Origin: Zygnema cylindricum
Taxonomy: Eukaryota; Streptophyta; Zygnematophyceae; Zygnematales; Zygnemataceae
Length of the DNA stretch: 64,000 bases
Direction of reading: 5' to 3'
NCBI GenBank assembly: GCA_037447655.1
Contig: JBBHKE010003555.1
Location: 1 to 64,000, forward strand
The notes below the pieces were generated by a model. It was not told the origin of the DNA and did not search any database. It saw nothing but the letters and a program-made list of their open reading frames with translations. Both the position numbers and the translations under genes were made by a program. Shown piece after piece: positions 54,215 through 64,000 of this stretch (position 1 is the first letter of the stretch; each line of letters begins with the position of its first letter).

Positions 54215-54550
54215 GTGTTGGGTATCGAGGACCTTTTTCCGATATTCGATATATATCGAATTTCAGGTACCTGATAATCGATATATCGAGAATAAAAATA
54301 TCGCGATGCATTGCCAATATATCGCGGATATATCGTATCGAGGCATTATTTTTTTTATCTTTTCCCATTCCAATTGAGCGCCGTTATATGATTTTCCGTA
54401 CTAGGACTGTACGGACACCCAGTTTTTGCGATATATATCGCGATAATTTATGTTGGTGCCGGTACGATATATCGAGGAATCTGCTCAATCGATATTCGAT
54501 ATATCGAATATCGAAATTATCGCGACATGAATCCACCCGATACCCAACAC
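54215..54550. mobile_element. CGATA-rich non-autonomous hAT-like element
   Basis: The terminal inverted repeats are GTGTTGGGTATCG (54215) and CGATACCCAACAC (ending 54550). The interior is packed with ATATCG/CGATAT palindromes. A GTATTTA 7-mer lies directly before the left end (54208-54214) and recurs at 54752-54758, just beyond a second element that sits at the right end. Together these would be a target duplication close to the 8 bp of hAT elements. The AGTGTTGGG-like end also fits hAT. Confidence 0.65.
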
Positions 54551-54552
54551 TA

Positions 54553-54749
54553 CACCGCGAATCTATTAGCGTTGAGAAGTTATTAGTGTAAATAAAAAAT
54601 TAGCGTCATTCATTCTAATTTAGAGCCAGGAGACGTGGCAGATTATGGTCCACGTCCTTAAATAGTGTAGTTGATTCTATTTAAGGTATTAATGTCAAAA
54701 TTTTGGGGTGCCGATATAGAGTTCATAACGCTAATAACGATTCGCGGTG
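54553..54749. mobile_element. 197-bp MITE flanked by TA, inserted at the edge of the hAT-like element
   Basis: Begins CACCGCGAATCTATTAGCGT and ends ACGCTAATAACGATTCGCGGTG, with TA at 54551-54552 and 54750-54751. It contains GACGTGG-N11-CCACGTC (54632-54656), as does the fragment at 11229-11345. Confidence 0.8.
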
Positions 54750-54759
54750 TAGTATTTAC

Positions 54760-56073
54760 AAAAGATATAGATCCAACGGCCTATTAAACAACCGATTTTT
54801 TTCAAAAAGTTGCTCGCATCCTTTTGTAAATAAACTTGCACAATATTATTTTTCCTTCTCCGTCATGATAATAGGATAATGACGATGGCCAATGTACCAA
54901 AAAAAATGGACCAAAATACATTTTGATCTCTACAAGAGTTGCAAAAAAGACAACAAAAATAAATAAATGTATAATAACAAAAATTGGGCCCTAAGAAGAT
55001 ATATACTTCCAACGTGATGCATTTTTTCAGAAAATTACAAAACCAAAAAAAAAAAGTACAAACGTATAACTCACATGAAGAAAGTGGCATTAGAATTTAC
55101 TTTTGGGCAATTTTGATCGTTTCTAAAATAGATTAAAAAAAAACAACTGTTAAAAGAAGAGTAGGACGAGCGGGAAAACACAAGGTTTCCACCTCTTGGA
55201 ATTAAAAGATTAACTATTTCCAATGTTTTTTCATGAATCAGTACCTCCCAATATTTAAAAGGGAACAGATTGCTTCTAGAACACTTTCATCTTGTACTAC
55301 TTCCCACCAAATTTATCTTTACACTACTGTGCCCTCTGAAATAGAGAAAGGCTTTAAAAATCGTTTTCTCAAATTAACATGTCACATCGATTCATTTCTT
55401 TTCTATAAGTAAAACAAAATAACAGCATATCAAAATACATCTATTTTGAATCCAAAAGATTCATAAACAGAGATAAAAACCTACAAAGACAAGGAGAGAG
55501 GGCGGGAGGCAGGAAGGGATGAGGAGAGAGAGCACACGGAGGGAGGGACGAAGGGAGGGAGAGAGAAAGAGAGAGAAGAAACTGAGACTAAAGGAACTTC
55601 TGTCACTTTTCTCGCCTCTACTAAAACAACTTTAAAAGTTCCTCTCTTCTGAAAACTTTTAAAGCTCCTATAAAGGTAACCAATTCCCAGCATTTCTTCT
55701 AAACGACACGTCCTTCAAACATCAATTTCGTGTTCAATTTTTCTTTTTTTTCGTTTTCGTCTTTTTAGTGATATTTTTTCAGTGTTTTCCGGCCGATCCT
55801 CTCCCTTCTGTGGTGTTAGAAATGGCTCCTCGAGAAGACGGCATTAGACTCAAAGCGCTGGAAAAAGACTGCAATCACACAGAAAATAAATAAACAAAAA
55901 AAAATTTATCAACCGGATACTACAAAAACATTCAAATCCTTAAACCTTAATTACTATCCCGGTTTCCATTTTGGGTTTCCATACCAATATTGATTTCACT
56001 TGCAATTTAATATCGATCCTATAGCACTAAAACATGCGACATTCCAAGAAGCTTCCTCTTTTCCCTCTATCTC
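54760..56073. other. Intergenic / downstream of the WRKY gene
   Basis: AT-rich sequence with a GA-rich patch at 55490-55580. No recognisable gene. Confidence 0.4.
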
Positions 56074-58625
56074 TCACTGTTTCTCCCACTCTCGGACTCC
56101 ACTCTCCCAACTCTCTTTCTCTCCACTCTCCCCACTCTCCCCACTCTCCCGCTCGACTCTTCCCACTCTCTCCCTCTCCAATCTCTCCACTCTCTCCCTC
56201 CCCTCTCTCCCCGCTCTCTCCCTCTCCACCCTCCCCACTCTCCCCCTCACCTGAGTGTAACTCTGCTGACTCTGGCTCCAACTCCGAGCCGGTTCCAAAA
56301 TCGGTCCACACTCTCCCCCTCCTCCTCCTCCACCCCCTCCTCCTCCCCCTCCTCCCTCCTCCCCCCTAAACTTACTAACCAACATATTAGAAATTGCCGC
56401 GGCCAGAGCCTCTTTGAACTGAGGATCGCTTGTAATCGCAGCCGTGGCCGCCTCTAGAGCTTCCGGACGAGAAGGTAAAGGGATAGAAGGAGAAGGGAGC
56501 GGAGGGAGAGAAGGAGGAGGGAGAGAGGAGGAGGGAGAGAGGGAGGCAGAGAAGAGGATGGGAGAGACGAGGGTGAGAGAGACAGAGGGAGAGACGGAGA
56601 GAGAGACGGAGAGGGGAAAGTCGGCGAAGGGAAGGACGGGGGAGGGAGAGACGGAGAAGGGAAAGAGATAGGAGGGAGACGGGAATCGGAAGCAAGGGAA
56701 GGAAAGGGAGGGCCTGGGAGAGGGGAGAGATGAGGAGAGGGATGGGGAGAGGGGTGGGGAGAAAGATGGGGAGAGGGATGAGGAGACCGATGTGGGGAGG
56801 GATGGGGAGAGGGATGAGGAGGTCTAGAAAGGTGATGAGGAGAGGGGTGAGGAGAGAGGTGAAGAGGGAGATAAGTAGTTCCCGATTTCCCGCTGGAGAA
56901 TTCCGGAGAAGGAGTCTTTCGAAAGGCTCCGAAGCTTTGCGAAGAGGGGTGGAGGGAAGAGGTGGGAGGGAGAGGAGGAGAGGGAGAGAGAGAGGCCGTC
57001 GATCCCTGGAGATTGTCGACCATATCGGAGACGGGATTTCGTCTTTTTGGGATCAAAATGATTGGTCGGTCGTCAACCGGAGGAGAAATCGAAATTTTTT
57101 CTTGAGAATAACTTTGAGAACTTGCCTGTTTCGAATTATTATTGCTATTACTATTGTTAAAATTGGTACTAATTTGTTGCATGGAAGAACCCATTACGGA
57201 AATTCCTCCCCCTCCTCCCCCTCCACCCCCTGCTCCCCCGCCCCCTCTAGGAGACTTCCCGAAAGCTTTCCCCCGAATCCGGGCAACTGGAACCTCTCCT
57301 CCTCCAACCCCTCCCCCTCCTCCTCCTCCTCGCCCCATAACATCTCCAGGAGGAGGATAAACCTGAGGATGAGTGGGGCGACTCGTGGGAGTCCCTCTCT
57401 CTCCTCCCCTCTGTGGAGTACTACTCCCTCCTCCCCTCGAATTCCCATACTCCTCTGACCCTGGAGGCTGTACTCTCTCCCCCCCCGACATCGCTAACCC
57501 TATATGAGTCAACTGTGACGATGACAAAGACCTCAAATCCACACCAATTCCCCCGTTCCCACCATTACTACCTCCTCCCCCTCCTCCTCCCGCTCCTCCT
57601 CCTTCTCCCACTCCCCCTCCTTCTCTACCTGCCATCACCGGCCCTCCAGCCATAGACATCGTCATCGCTCCTCCCATATCCACATTCCCCATCCCCTTCG
57701 CCACACCTTCTCCCCCTCCTCTCTCTCCTCCTCCTCCTTCTCCTCCTCCCCCACTTGGTGTCCCCACTGGGCTATGACTCCTCGACCTTGTCACTCCCCT
57801 CCCTCCTTCTACTCCCCCTCCCCCAGTCGGTGTCCCCAATGGACTTTGACTCCTTGACGGCCCTCCATTCCCTCCCCCACCCCCTCCCCCTCCGGGCGAC
57901 ATCGCTGCTGTCACATACCCTCCTCCCCCTCCCCCTCCGGGAGACATCGCTGCCGTCACATAACCCCCTCCCCCTCCCCCTCCCCCTCCCTGTCCATGGT
58001 ACCCCTGGGCCATGGTCTGGCCTTGCGCGGTCCCTCCCTGGAGCGGCTGCGGCGTGTAGTGCGGGTGCGTCTGGCCGGTGAGGTCGGCGATGGCGCGGGC
58101 GGCGGGCGAGAGAGTGTGGTTGTGGCGGCCCTCGTAGGTGATGGTAAGGAAGGCGCGGTCGTCGGCGCAGCGCTGGACCTGGGGGGAGGGGGAGGGGGGA
58201 GGGGGAAGGGGAGGGGGAGGGGGAGGGGGAGGGGGAGGGGGAGGGGGGTGGGTTGTAGGCGAGGGAAGAGAGGGGAAGGTAGGGAGGTAGAGGGAAGGGC
58301 GGGGGGGGAGAGGGGGGGAGAGGGGGGAGAGGGGGGAGAGGGAGAGGGGGGGGTGGGGGGAGTACCTGTTTACGGACGGGGCAGCCGGCGGCACCGGTGC
58401 AGCGGTAGTAGGCGCGAGGGCAGGGATGGCCTTTGGCCATTTTTTGGCCGTATTTGCGCCATTGGCAACCGTCGTTTATCTGGGGGGAGAGGGATAGGGT
58501 GAGGAGGCGGGAGGGAAGAGAAAGCATAGGTTAGCTGATCTAATAGAGTGACTGAGAAAGAGTGAGGTGAACAAAATTATTGAAATGGGTCGCTTAGGGA
58601 CTTGGGTGTTCATTCATGTGTACTA

Positions 58626-58675
<50 letters not shown>

Positions 58676-58762
58676 ATATAAAAGCTGTTTCGCTTCCTAA
58701 GGGTGGATCCAACAGTGGAGAGCAAGAGAGCGAGCAAGCAAGCAAGAGAGAGAGAGATAAAG

Positions 58763-58793
<31 letters not shown>

Positions 58794-60057
58794 AAACAAA
58801 AACAGAAAAAAAAACACAGTCAATAGAGCTAATCTCAATCAAACTTATTGGCATAATTCAAGTTTCCATACGGACCGTGGGAGCATCGGAGCGAGCTTTA
58901 ATGGCCACTCGGGCGGCTTTCCGGGCCGCTGCAGTGGCCTCCCCTGGCCTCAAAAGCTTATTGGGGACATATCCCGGGGTCCTCTGCCTTCTCTCAGTCG
59001 TCACTCTCTCTCCCTCTCCCTCTCTCTCTCCCTCTCCCTCCCGCTCATTCTCCTCCTCTCCATCTTGACCGTCGAGAGACGCCCCATCTCCTTCTTCCTG
59101 GAGAGCAATGGCTCTTTTCAAGCCTCTCCTTTCATCTATTATTCTCTCTCTCTCTGTGTCTCCTACCTCACCCCCTCCCAGTACTCTGACAAGAGATCCT
59201 CCTCCTCCTCCTACCCTTCTCTCATTTTGGGGTTCTCCGAGGGAGGCAATAGAGACAACTTCTCCATTTCTGTTAGGCTCTCCCTCTCCTCCCTCTTCTG
59301 TACTGGGCCCATCTGATATATGCTCCTCTTCTAGATTTCCCTCTCCCTCCTCTTGATCATTTGTTCGACTGATCCACCCACTTCTGTCCCTCTCTCTCTC
59401 CCTCTCCATCTCTCTCTCTCTCTCCCTCTCCGCTTGCTGATTCTCTCTTTCATTCTCCCTGTCCATCTCACTCTCTCTCTCTCTCCCGCCCATCACATTC
59501 CCATCTCTTCCGCTCTCCCAAGAATGCAACACCTCTTCCGCACTCTCTCTCCTCCCGATCCCTCCTCCCCTTTCGTTACTCCTCTCCTCACTCTCTCTTT
59601 TGATTTCTCTCACCTCCTCTACCGTCACCCCTTTTCCACTCCTCTCTCCCTCCTCCGCAAGGGGTCTTCCCATATACTGTTCCCCCTCATTCTGACCTCT
59701 CTCTCCCCTACCCATCTCCCTCCTCTCTCTCTCCCCGAAGGGACTTCCCGGTCTCGAGAGACCTCTGGAGAGAGAGAGGCCCAAGGGGGGAGGTGTAGAA
59801 CTTTCCGGCGAATCAGGATGAGGGGAAACTTCTTCTCTGGGGGTCTCAGGAGGTGCCACGTGGTAGGGAGGGAGAGGGAGAGAGTGTCCCTGGTCGTCTT
59901 GGAGCATAGCAGGGAAGGAGAACCCAGGGGAGAAAACTCCCGCAAAGTTCCCAAACCAGGGCTGGGCCGGAAACTGGCCAGGAACTGCCTGGAGATTGGA
60001 ATTTTCCGTGGAGGTGTGTGAGAAGGGGGAGAGAGAGGGATATGAAATGCCTTAAAA

Positions 60058-60118
<61 letters not shown>

Positions 60119-61689
60119 GAGTTTATGGGAGTGCAGCAGCAGTGTGGATGTGTGAGACATGTAAATTGTGTTCTGCCCTTGTGAAAAAAACAAAACGAAA
60201 CTATACAGTAGAATACAATAAAATACAATACAATACATTCACAAATCAATACAATGCAATAAAAAACAACTCGATACATACAAAATAATACAGTTCAACA
60301 GAATAATACAATAAGATACAATGGAATACAATGCAATACTATAAACGGGAATAAAACCCTACACAGAAAAAAAATATATACACAGAATAAAGTACAGTGG
60401 CATACCATACTATAGGATACAGTTCAAAAAATAGACTAAACACAATAGATCCCACAATGGAATAGAACTCCATGGAAAAAGAGAACAACAGAATAGAATA
60501 CTTACACTGCCATACAATACAACACCATAAAAAAAACATACAAAATAAAACCCACAACACCATAAAAAAAACATACAAAAAAAACACCATCCGACACATA
60601 CGACAAATTTGGACACACCTCAACTCAACAAGCAGAAAGCGACAAAATCCAATCCCCTCCACCCTCATCCAGAATCCTCCCACAGAGAGGCCCCCGGGCC
60701 GCCTCACCGCCGCCATGACCGCCTGCCAGTGCGCCACGGCCTGTAGTCGTGACACCTCGCGAGCCAATCGCGCGCACTGCTGCTGCGAGGCCGCCAGCTG
60801 GCGCCGCAGCTCGCGCACCTCCGCACTCTCTCTCCATCCCTGCACCCCTCCCGCGCCCCTCCCCTCGATCAGCCGCCCGCCCCTCTCTCCCACCGCTTGA
60901 AAAGTGCGAAATCTTTCCAAGGGCAAAAGTGCGGAATCTGGTGACCCCGTATTTTACACCTGGTCGTATTCGTATTATACGGGTTTTTAAAATACGATTT
61001 TCAATACGTGACAGGGTAATGCGTTTCCATATCTTTCCGTACAGTTTGACTATTTCTATTTTCGCACGTGTGCATCCTCTGCCTCTTAGGAAGCCAACTC
61101 TAAACATTTCCTGTTAAAACCCGTCCGTACAGAGAAACCGTCCGTACAGAACGATCGTCCGTACAGATTTCACATCCGTACAAACTCCAATGCGTCTCAA
61201 ACCCCATTCCCCTGTTGCAAGACAACTCCCGTCCGTACAATCTCACATCCGTCCATAAAATAACGGTCCGTACATACCTGTACGACCCGTCCGCTGTCCT
61301 CGGCCTCCGACTTCCGATCTCCCTCTCCCTCTCCGTCTCCCTCCCCCTCCCCCCCTCTCTCTCCCTCCCCCCCCTGAGCGTGTGACCTCAGTAACGACTG
61401 CCTCTGTACGGAATCCATGAACACGGACCCCATCTGTGCCGAATTCGTCCGTACGGAATTCAGTTGTACGGACGGCTCCAGACCCATGTGCTGTACGGAG
61501 GCAGGCTGAGCCAAGGCGAGAGTGAGCCCTTTCGAAAACGACAAAGGGTCGGAGGGGGGAGGGGGGCCCTTTCGAAAACGACAAAGGGGCGGGGGGGGGG
61601 GGGGGGGGGGGAGGGGAGGAGGAGGGAGGAGGAGGTCCAGAAGAGTCCAAAAAAAAATCTATCTCCATTTGGCCCCTCCGTACGGTCAT
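56074..61689 (-). CDS. Group IIb WRKY transcription factor, low-complexity, ends uncertain
   Basis: WRKY proteins bind W-boxes (TTGAC) in defence and stress promoters. Firm exons on the minus strand, all phase 0: exon 2 60708-60839 (leucine-zipper-like, [14 protein letters not shown]), exon 3 58876-59988 (371 codons, acidic Glu/Arg-rich, ending [16 protein letters not shown]), exon 4 58366-58479 ([20 protein letters not shown] to CPVRKQ). Exon 5 begins at 58178 with [17 protein letters not shown]. The finger is C-x5-C-x23-H-x-H, and the intron between RKQ and VQR is the group IIa/IIb position. Exon 1 ends at 61278 (DSGRVVQ); its start is unclear. ATG 61668 gives the IIb-like [10 protein letters not shown] but in another frame, while the first ATG in the exon-1 frame is 61487. 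Exon 5 becomes a Gly/Ser-rich, then Pro/Ser/His-rich low-complexity run. The conserved tail motif [20 protein letters not shown] lies at about 56395-56455 in a different frame, so an intron or indel intervenes. Confidence 0.85.
58179..58365 (-). repeat. Pyrimidine-pure intron 4 of the WRKY gene
   Basis: Nearly all C/T on the coding strand, in CCCCCT-type units; on the plus strand it is GGGGGA repeats, a strong G-quadruplex candidate. It separates the two halves of the WRKY domain. Confidence 0.85.
58629..58671. repeat. (GA)n microsatellite in WRKY intron 3
   Basis: About 21 GA dinucleotides on the plus strand, within the intron between exon 3 and exon 4. Confidence 0.95.
60060..60120. repeat. 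(GA)n microsatellite in WRKY intron 2
   Basis: About 60 bp of GA repeats close to the acceptor of exon 3 (59988); on the coding strand it provides a long CT tract upstream of the splice acceptor. Confidence 0.95.
61124..61275. repeat. 17-bp-periodic TCCGTACA array in WRKY intron 1
   Basis: TCCGTACA occurs at 61124, 61141, 61158 and 61175, exactly 17 bases apart, then at 61232 and 61267, with a variant TCCGTCCA at 61248. The bases between are less conserved. The array lies inside intron 1 (60840-61277) and stops just before the exon 1 donor. Confidence 0.9.
61528..61588. repeat. Duplicated CCCTTTCGAAAACGACAAAG motif with poly-G
   Basis: The motif occurs at 61528 and 61567, followed by a G-run of about 20 at 61590. 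It lies in the presumed exon 1 / 5' region of the WRKY gene, where homopolymers make the reading frame unreliable. Confidence 0.85.
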
Positions 61690-63326
61690 GGCGATTTTTG
61701 GTCACTTTTAGGGGGGCATTAGGGGGGGAGTGGAGGGGGGGGGGGGGGGGGGGTGGAGGGAGGGAGGGGGAGAGAGGGAGAGGGGGAGAGGAGGAGGGGA
61801 CTGGGAAGGGAGTGAGAAGGGAGTGGACGGGGAAAACCGGAAAAGTGACTTCTGGGGGATGTGAGAATAGAGGGAGGTTAAATGAGAGAGAGCTGAATTT
61901 GACCGGCGGAAGAAATGAGGCGGGAATATAGTGCGGACGAGCGTATCTTGGTTTCGCACGTGCGAGTTTTGACCAACCGGCGAATAGGAATCGGTTTTGG
62001 CGGGCGGGAAGGGGCCAAGGGTTCGCGGTTACTTTTTTTTTTACAAAGGGGGGAGGGGGGGCTGGGCGAGGTTTTGGAGTTTTGTTTGTTTCTGGACCTT
62101 TGGTTTTGTTTTTATTTGATGATTCGTTTTGTCCTTTGTGTACTTTTCTTTGTTTTGTTAGGGATTGTCGTTTTGTGTTGACAAAGGTTTCACCTAATTT
62201 GGGTTCCACACTTCCACGGTTCGAAAGGTTATAAAAAGTGCGGAAAGAAAAATCTGATTTTATCGTACTTTTCGGGTTTTATGTACTTTGAGAAGTATGA
62301 AAAAGTACACGTGTTGTACGGACATCGTACATAGGGTTTCGAATGAAAATAGTACGGATGGTGATGCCCGCGGAAGGCAATTTACTAATTTAGGTGTTTT
62401 TCTTTCCACATAAACCGGCTTACAATATTAAATAGTCAACTTGAGAGCGGATTTTTTTCAAACGGATATAAACAGATACTATTTTCTAGCAGAAAACGAC
62501 AAAAGGCTCCTGACTTCCTGCTTTTGTCGGCATTCATTTTTTGCGGTGTGCGGATTTTATTTTATGCGACAGGGATACTTTTGAAAATTATTTTAGGGTT
62601 TGAATTTTGGACGTTTTTATTCTCCTGTTTTGAAGTAGGGCTAAGCGTTTTGGGGTACAATAGGAGTTAAAACGCCATTGCAACAAACTACACCGCTAAT
62701 CGTTATTGCTTATTAGTGTCAAAGTTTAAATAGCGTTGAAGAAAATATACCGTCATTGATTCTAATTAAGATTTTGAAAATTAAAAAAAAAAAAAGGTTT
62801 ATTTTAATTTCGGCGTTTACGCTAATTTGGGAACAGCAAAAATGGAATATTCTTCGTACGATTATATACATTACAGTAGTATATGTGTCCGTACAAATAT
62901 TAAAAAATGTACAACGTCGAAAATTAAGTATCCGTACCGGTTAGACTATAATTTACAACTACAGTAATGTACAGTACAGTACTGTACCTTTCGTGATCTT
63001 TGTCGTATGGAATAATGGAAGCGAATAACAAGATTATTGGTCAGAATTTTAACTTTTAGCGTAGCGAAGGACCCTTCGTGACAATGGCTTTTTACCCGAG
63101 GAATAAACAAACTATTTTATACGGTACGGTATTCCGAAGGTTGGCTTTTTTGGTGCATAGAATACGAAGCGTAAATAGTAAATACCCGCACTGTACAAAC
63201 CAAAAGCCTTTAAAGTTTAAAATGACAAGTACTGTACTTTTGACGCTTTAAGTACATTTCGTACGTGTACGAACGTACAAGGAGCTTCAACTAGGGTACA
63301 GTTTAAGCTGCTGGAGTTAAAACGTA
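61690..63326. other. WRKY upstream region and intergenic
   Basis: Contains G-rich runs at 61710-61800 and then ordinary AT-rich sequence. At 62691-62720 there is a single MITE-type end (ACACCGCTAATCGTTATT) with no partner recognised. No gene. Confidence 0.4.
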
Positions 63327-63538
63327 CACCATGAATCGTTATTAGTGTTCATGTTTTTTTCGCCACTTAAAACATCTTTTATCCGTACACAGTTGTCCGA
63401 TTGCTTATCTGACGGTAGCGATTGAAAGTTAAGATTCTCAGCTTCCGATTGGCGGTCTCAAATGAAAAAACCGGACAAGTGTGTACGGAGAAAATATGTT
63501 TTATGTGGCGAAAAAAATATTAATAGCGATACGCGGTT
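63327..63538. mobile_element. 212-bp palindromic MITE flanked by TA (family B)
   Basis: Begins CACCATGAATCGTTATTAGT and ends TAATAGCGATACGCGGTT, with TA at 63325-63326 and 63539-63540. The arms carry CGCCACTTAAAACATC and its complement, as in the copy at 29122-29338. Confidence 0.8.
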
Positions 63539-63749
63539 TAGCCTTCAGGCGTAAAAAACGTTCTGCCAACACTGTGCATGGTACAATCGGCTGAAACTAC
63601 GATACAGTACAAATAGTACTGTACTATTGGTGTGAGTACAGAAATTTAATTGCAGGAAAAAGAAAAGAGGTCAACTTGGCGGTTGCTTTCGACACACTAC
63701 ATTTTTTTTTCTAAAACAAGAACCGCCCCATCAGTATTAGCGTTATCGC

Positions 63750-64000
63750 CATAGTTCAAAAGTAGGTGAAAGTAGGCCCATACAATATGCCTATTGTATG
63801 CAAAACATACAATATGACCTTAAGACCCATATTGTATTCGTACCTATTCGGGCCAATTAAAACATTCGGATCAAAAATTTGTTATTTACACCGTCAGATT
63901 CAGACGATCGGACGGTCGCTGATCAAAGTAGCGATCTAAGAAGATCACATGAAAAGCCCATAACACAACTTACGATAAAGGCGCCTACCAAAGGCCTACC
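63750..64000. repeat. Dispersed repeat, copy 2 (cut by window end)
   Basis: Same order and nearly the same sequence as 38790-39039, from CATAGTTCAAAAGTAGGTG to GGCGCCTACC at the window edge. It is preceded by TATTAGCGTTATCGC, which looks like a MITE end. Confidence 0.85.

Noticed and set aside
56730-58081. Long plus-strand open frames opposite the WRKY gene
   Set aside because: Shadows produced by purine/pyrimidine skew; the minus strand carries the WRKY domain.
61460-62209. 249-codon minus-strand Pro-rich open frame upstream of WRKY exon 1
   Set aside because: Pro/Ser low complexity from C-rich runs, wrong frame for the exon 1 donor, no motif.

Overview
This window is nuclear DNA of a streptophyte, most likely a land plant. 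It holds spliceosomal genes with GT-AG introns of about 100-700 bp. Two plant-type transcription factors are present: a GOLDEN2-LIKE (GLK) gene with its C-terminal GCT box and a group IIb WRKY gene. There is also a plant-type BPI/LBP-family gene, an eIF3d gene with telo-box-like motifs upstream, and a dense load of plant-type transposons (Ty1/copia, hAT, LINE-like, TA-flanked MITEs). The sequence alone does not give the genus. Small introns, heavy (TA)n/(GA)n and purine-pyrimidine tracts, and an unusual WRKY protein would fit a non-flowering lineage, but that is a guess.

Layout. 1-6351 is a decayed Ty1/copia element on the minus strand. A 925-bp TA-flanked DNA element interrupts its reverse transcriptase. 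6352-7435 is the 3' part of a LINE-like reverse-transcriptase element into which the copia seems to have jumped. 7590-8140 is tandem repeats. 8400-9850 is AT-rich with long (TA)n tracts and large inverted repeats. 10700-14740 holds MITEs and a degenerate hAT transposase. 14742-18530 shows no gene. 18857-22789 (minus) is a six-exon GLK gene with at least two apparent reading-frame breaks. 25723-28736 (minus) is a small three-exon membrane-protein gene. 30563-35293 (plus) is an intact seven-exon BPI/LBP-family gene. 35890-37670 (minus) is a second copy of the LINE-like family. 38740-39800 is MITE and dispersed-repeat debris. 40368-47775 (plus) is an intact fifteen-exon eIF3 subunit d gene. 49510-50470 may be the 5' part of another LINE-like element. 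51540-54760 carries GTACG-type degenerate repeats and a nested pair of non-autonomous transposons. 56074-61689 (minus) is a group IIb WRKY gene of extreme low complexity. 61690-64000 holds another MITE and a second copy of a dispersed repeat.

The genes are unrelated housekeeping and regulatory loci: chloroplast-development regulator, small membrane protein, secreted lipid-binding protein, translation initiation, stress-type transcription factor. There is no sign of a functional cluster. I did not find a convincing new multi-gene system. The most notable signals are local: frame breaks in GLK; tandem duplications that span a 5' splice site in two neighbouring intact genes; a 17-bp-periodic TCCGTACA array in the first intron of the WRKY gene, whose motif also makes up part of its first coding exon; and several datable nested transposon insertions.
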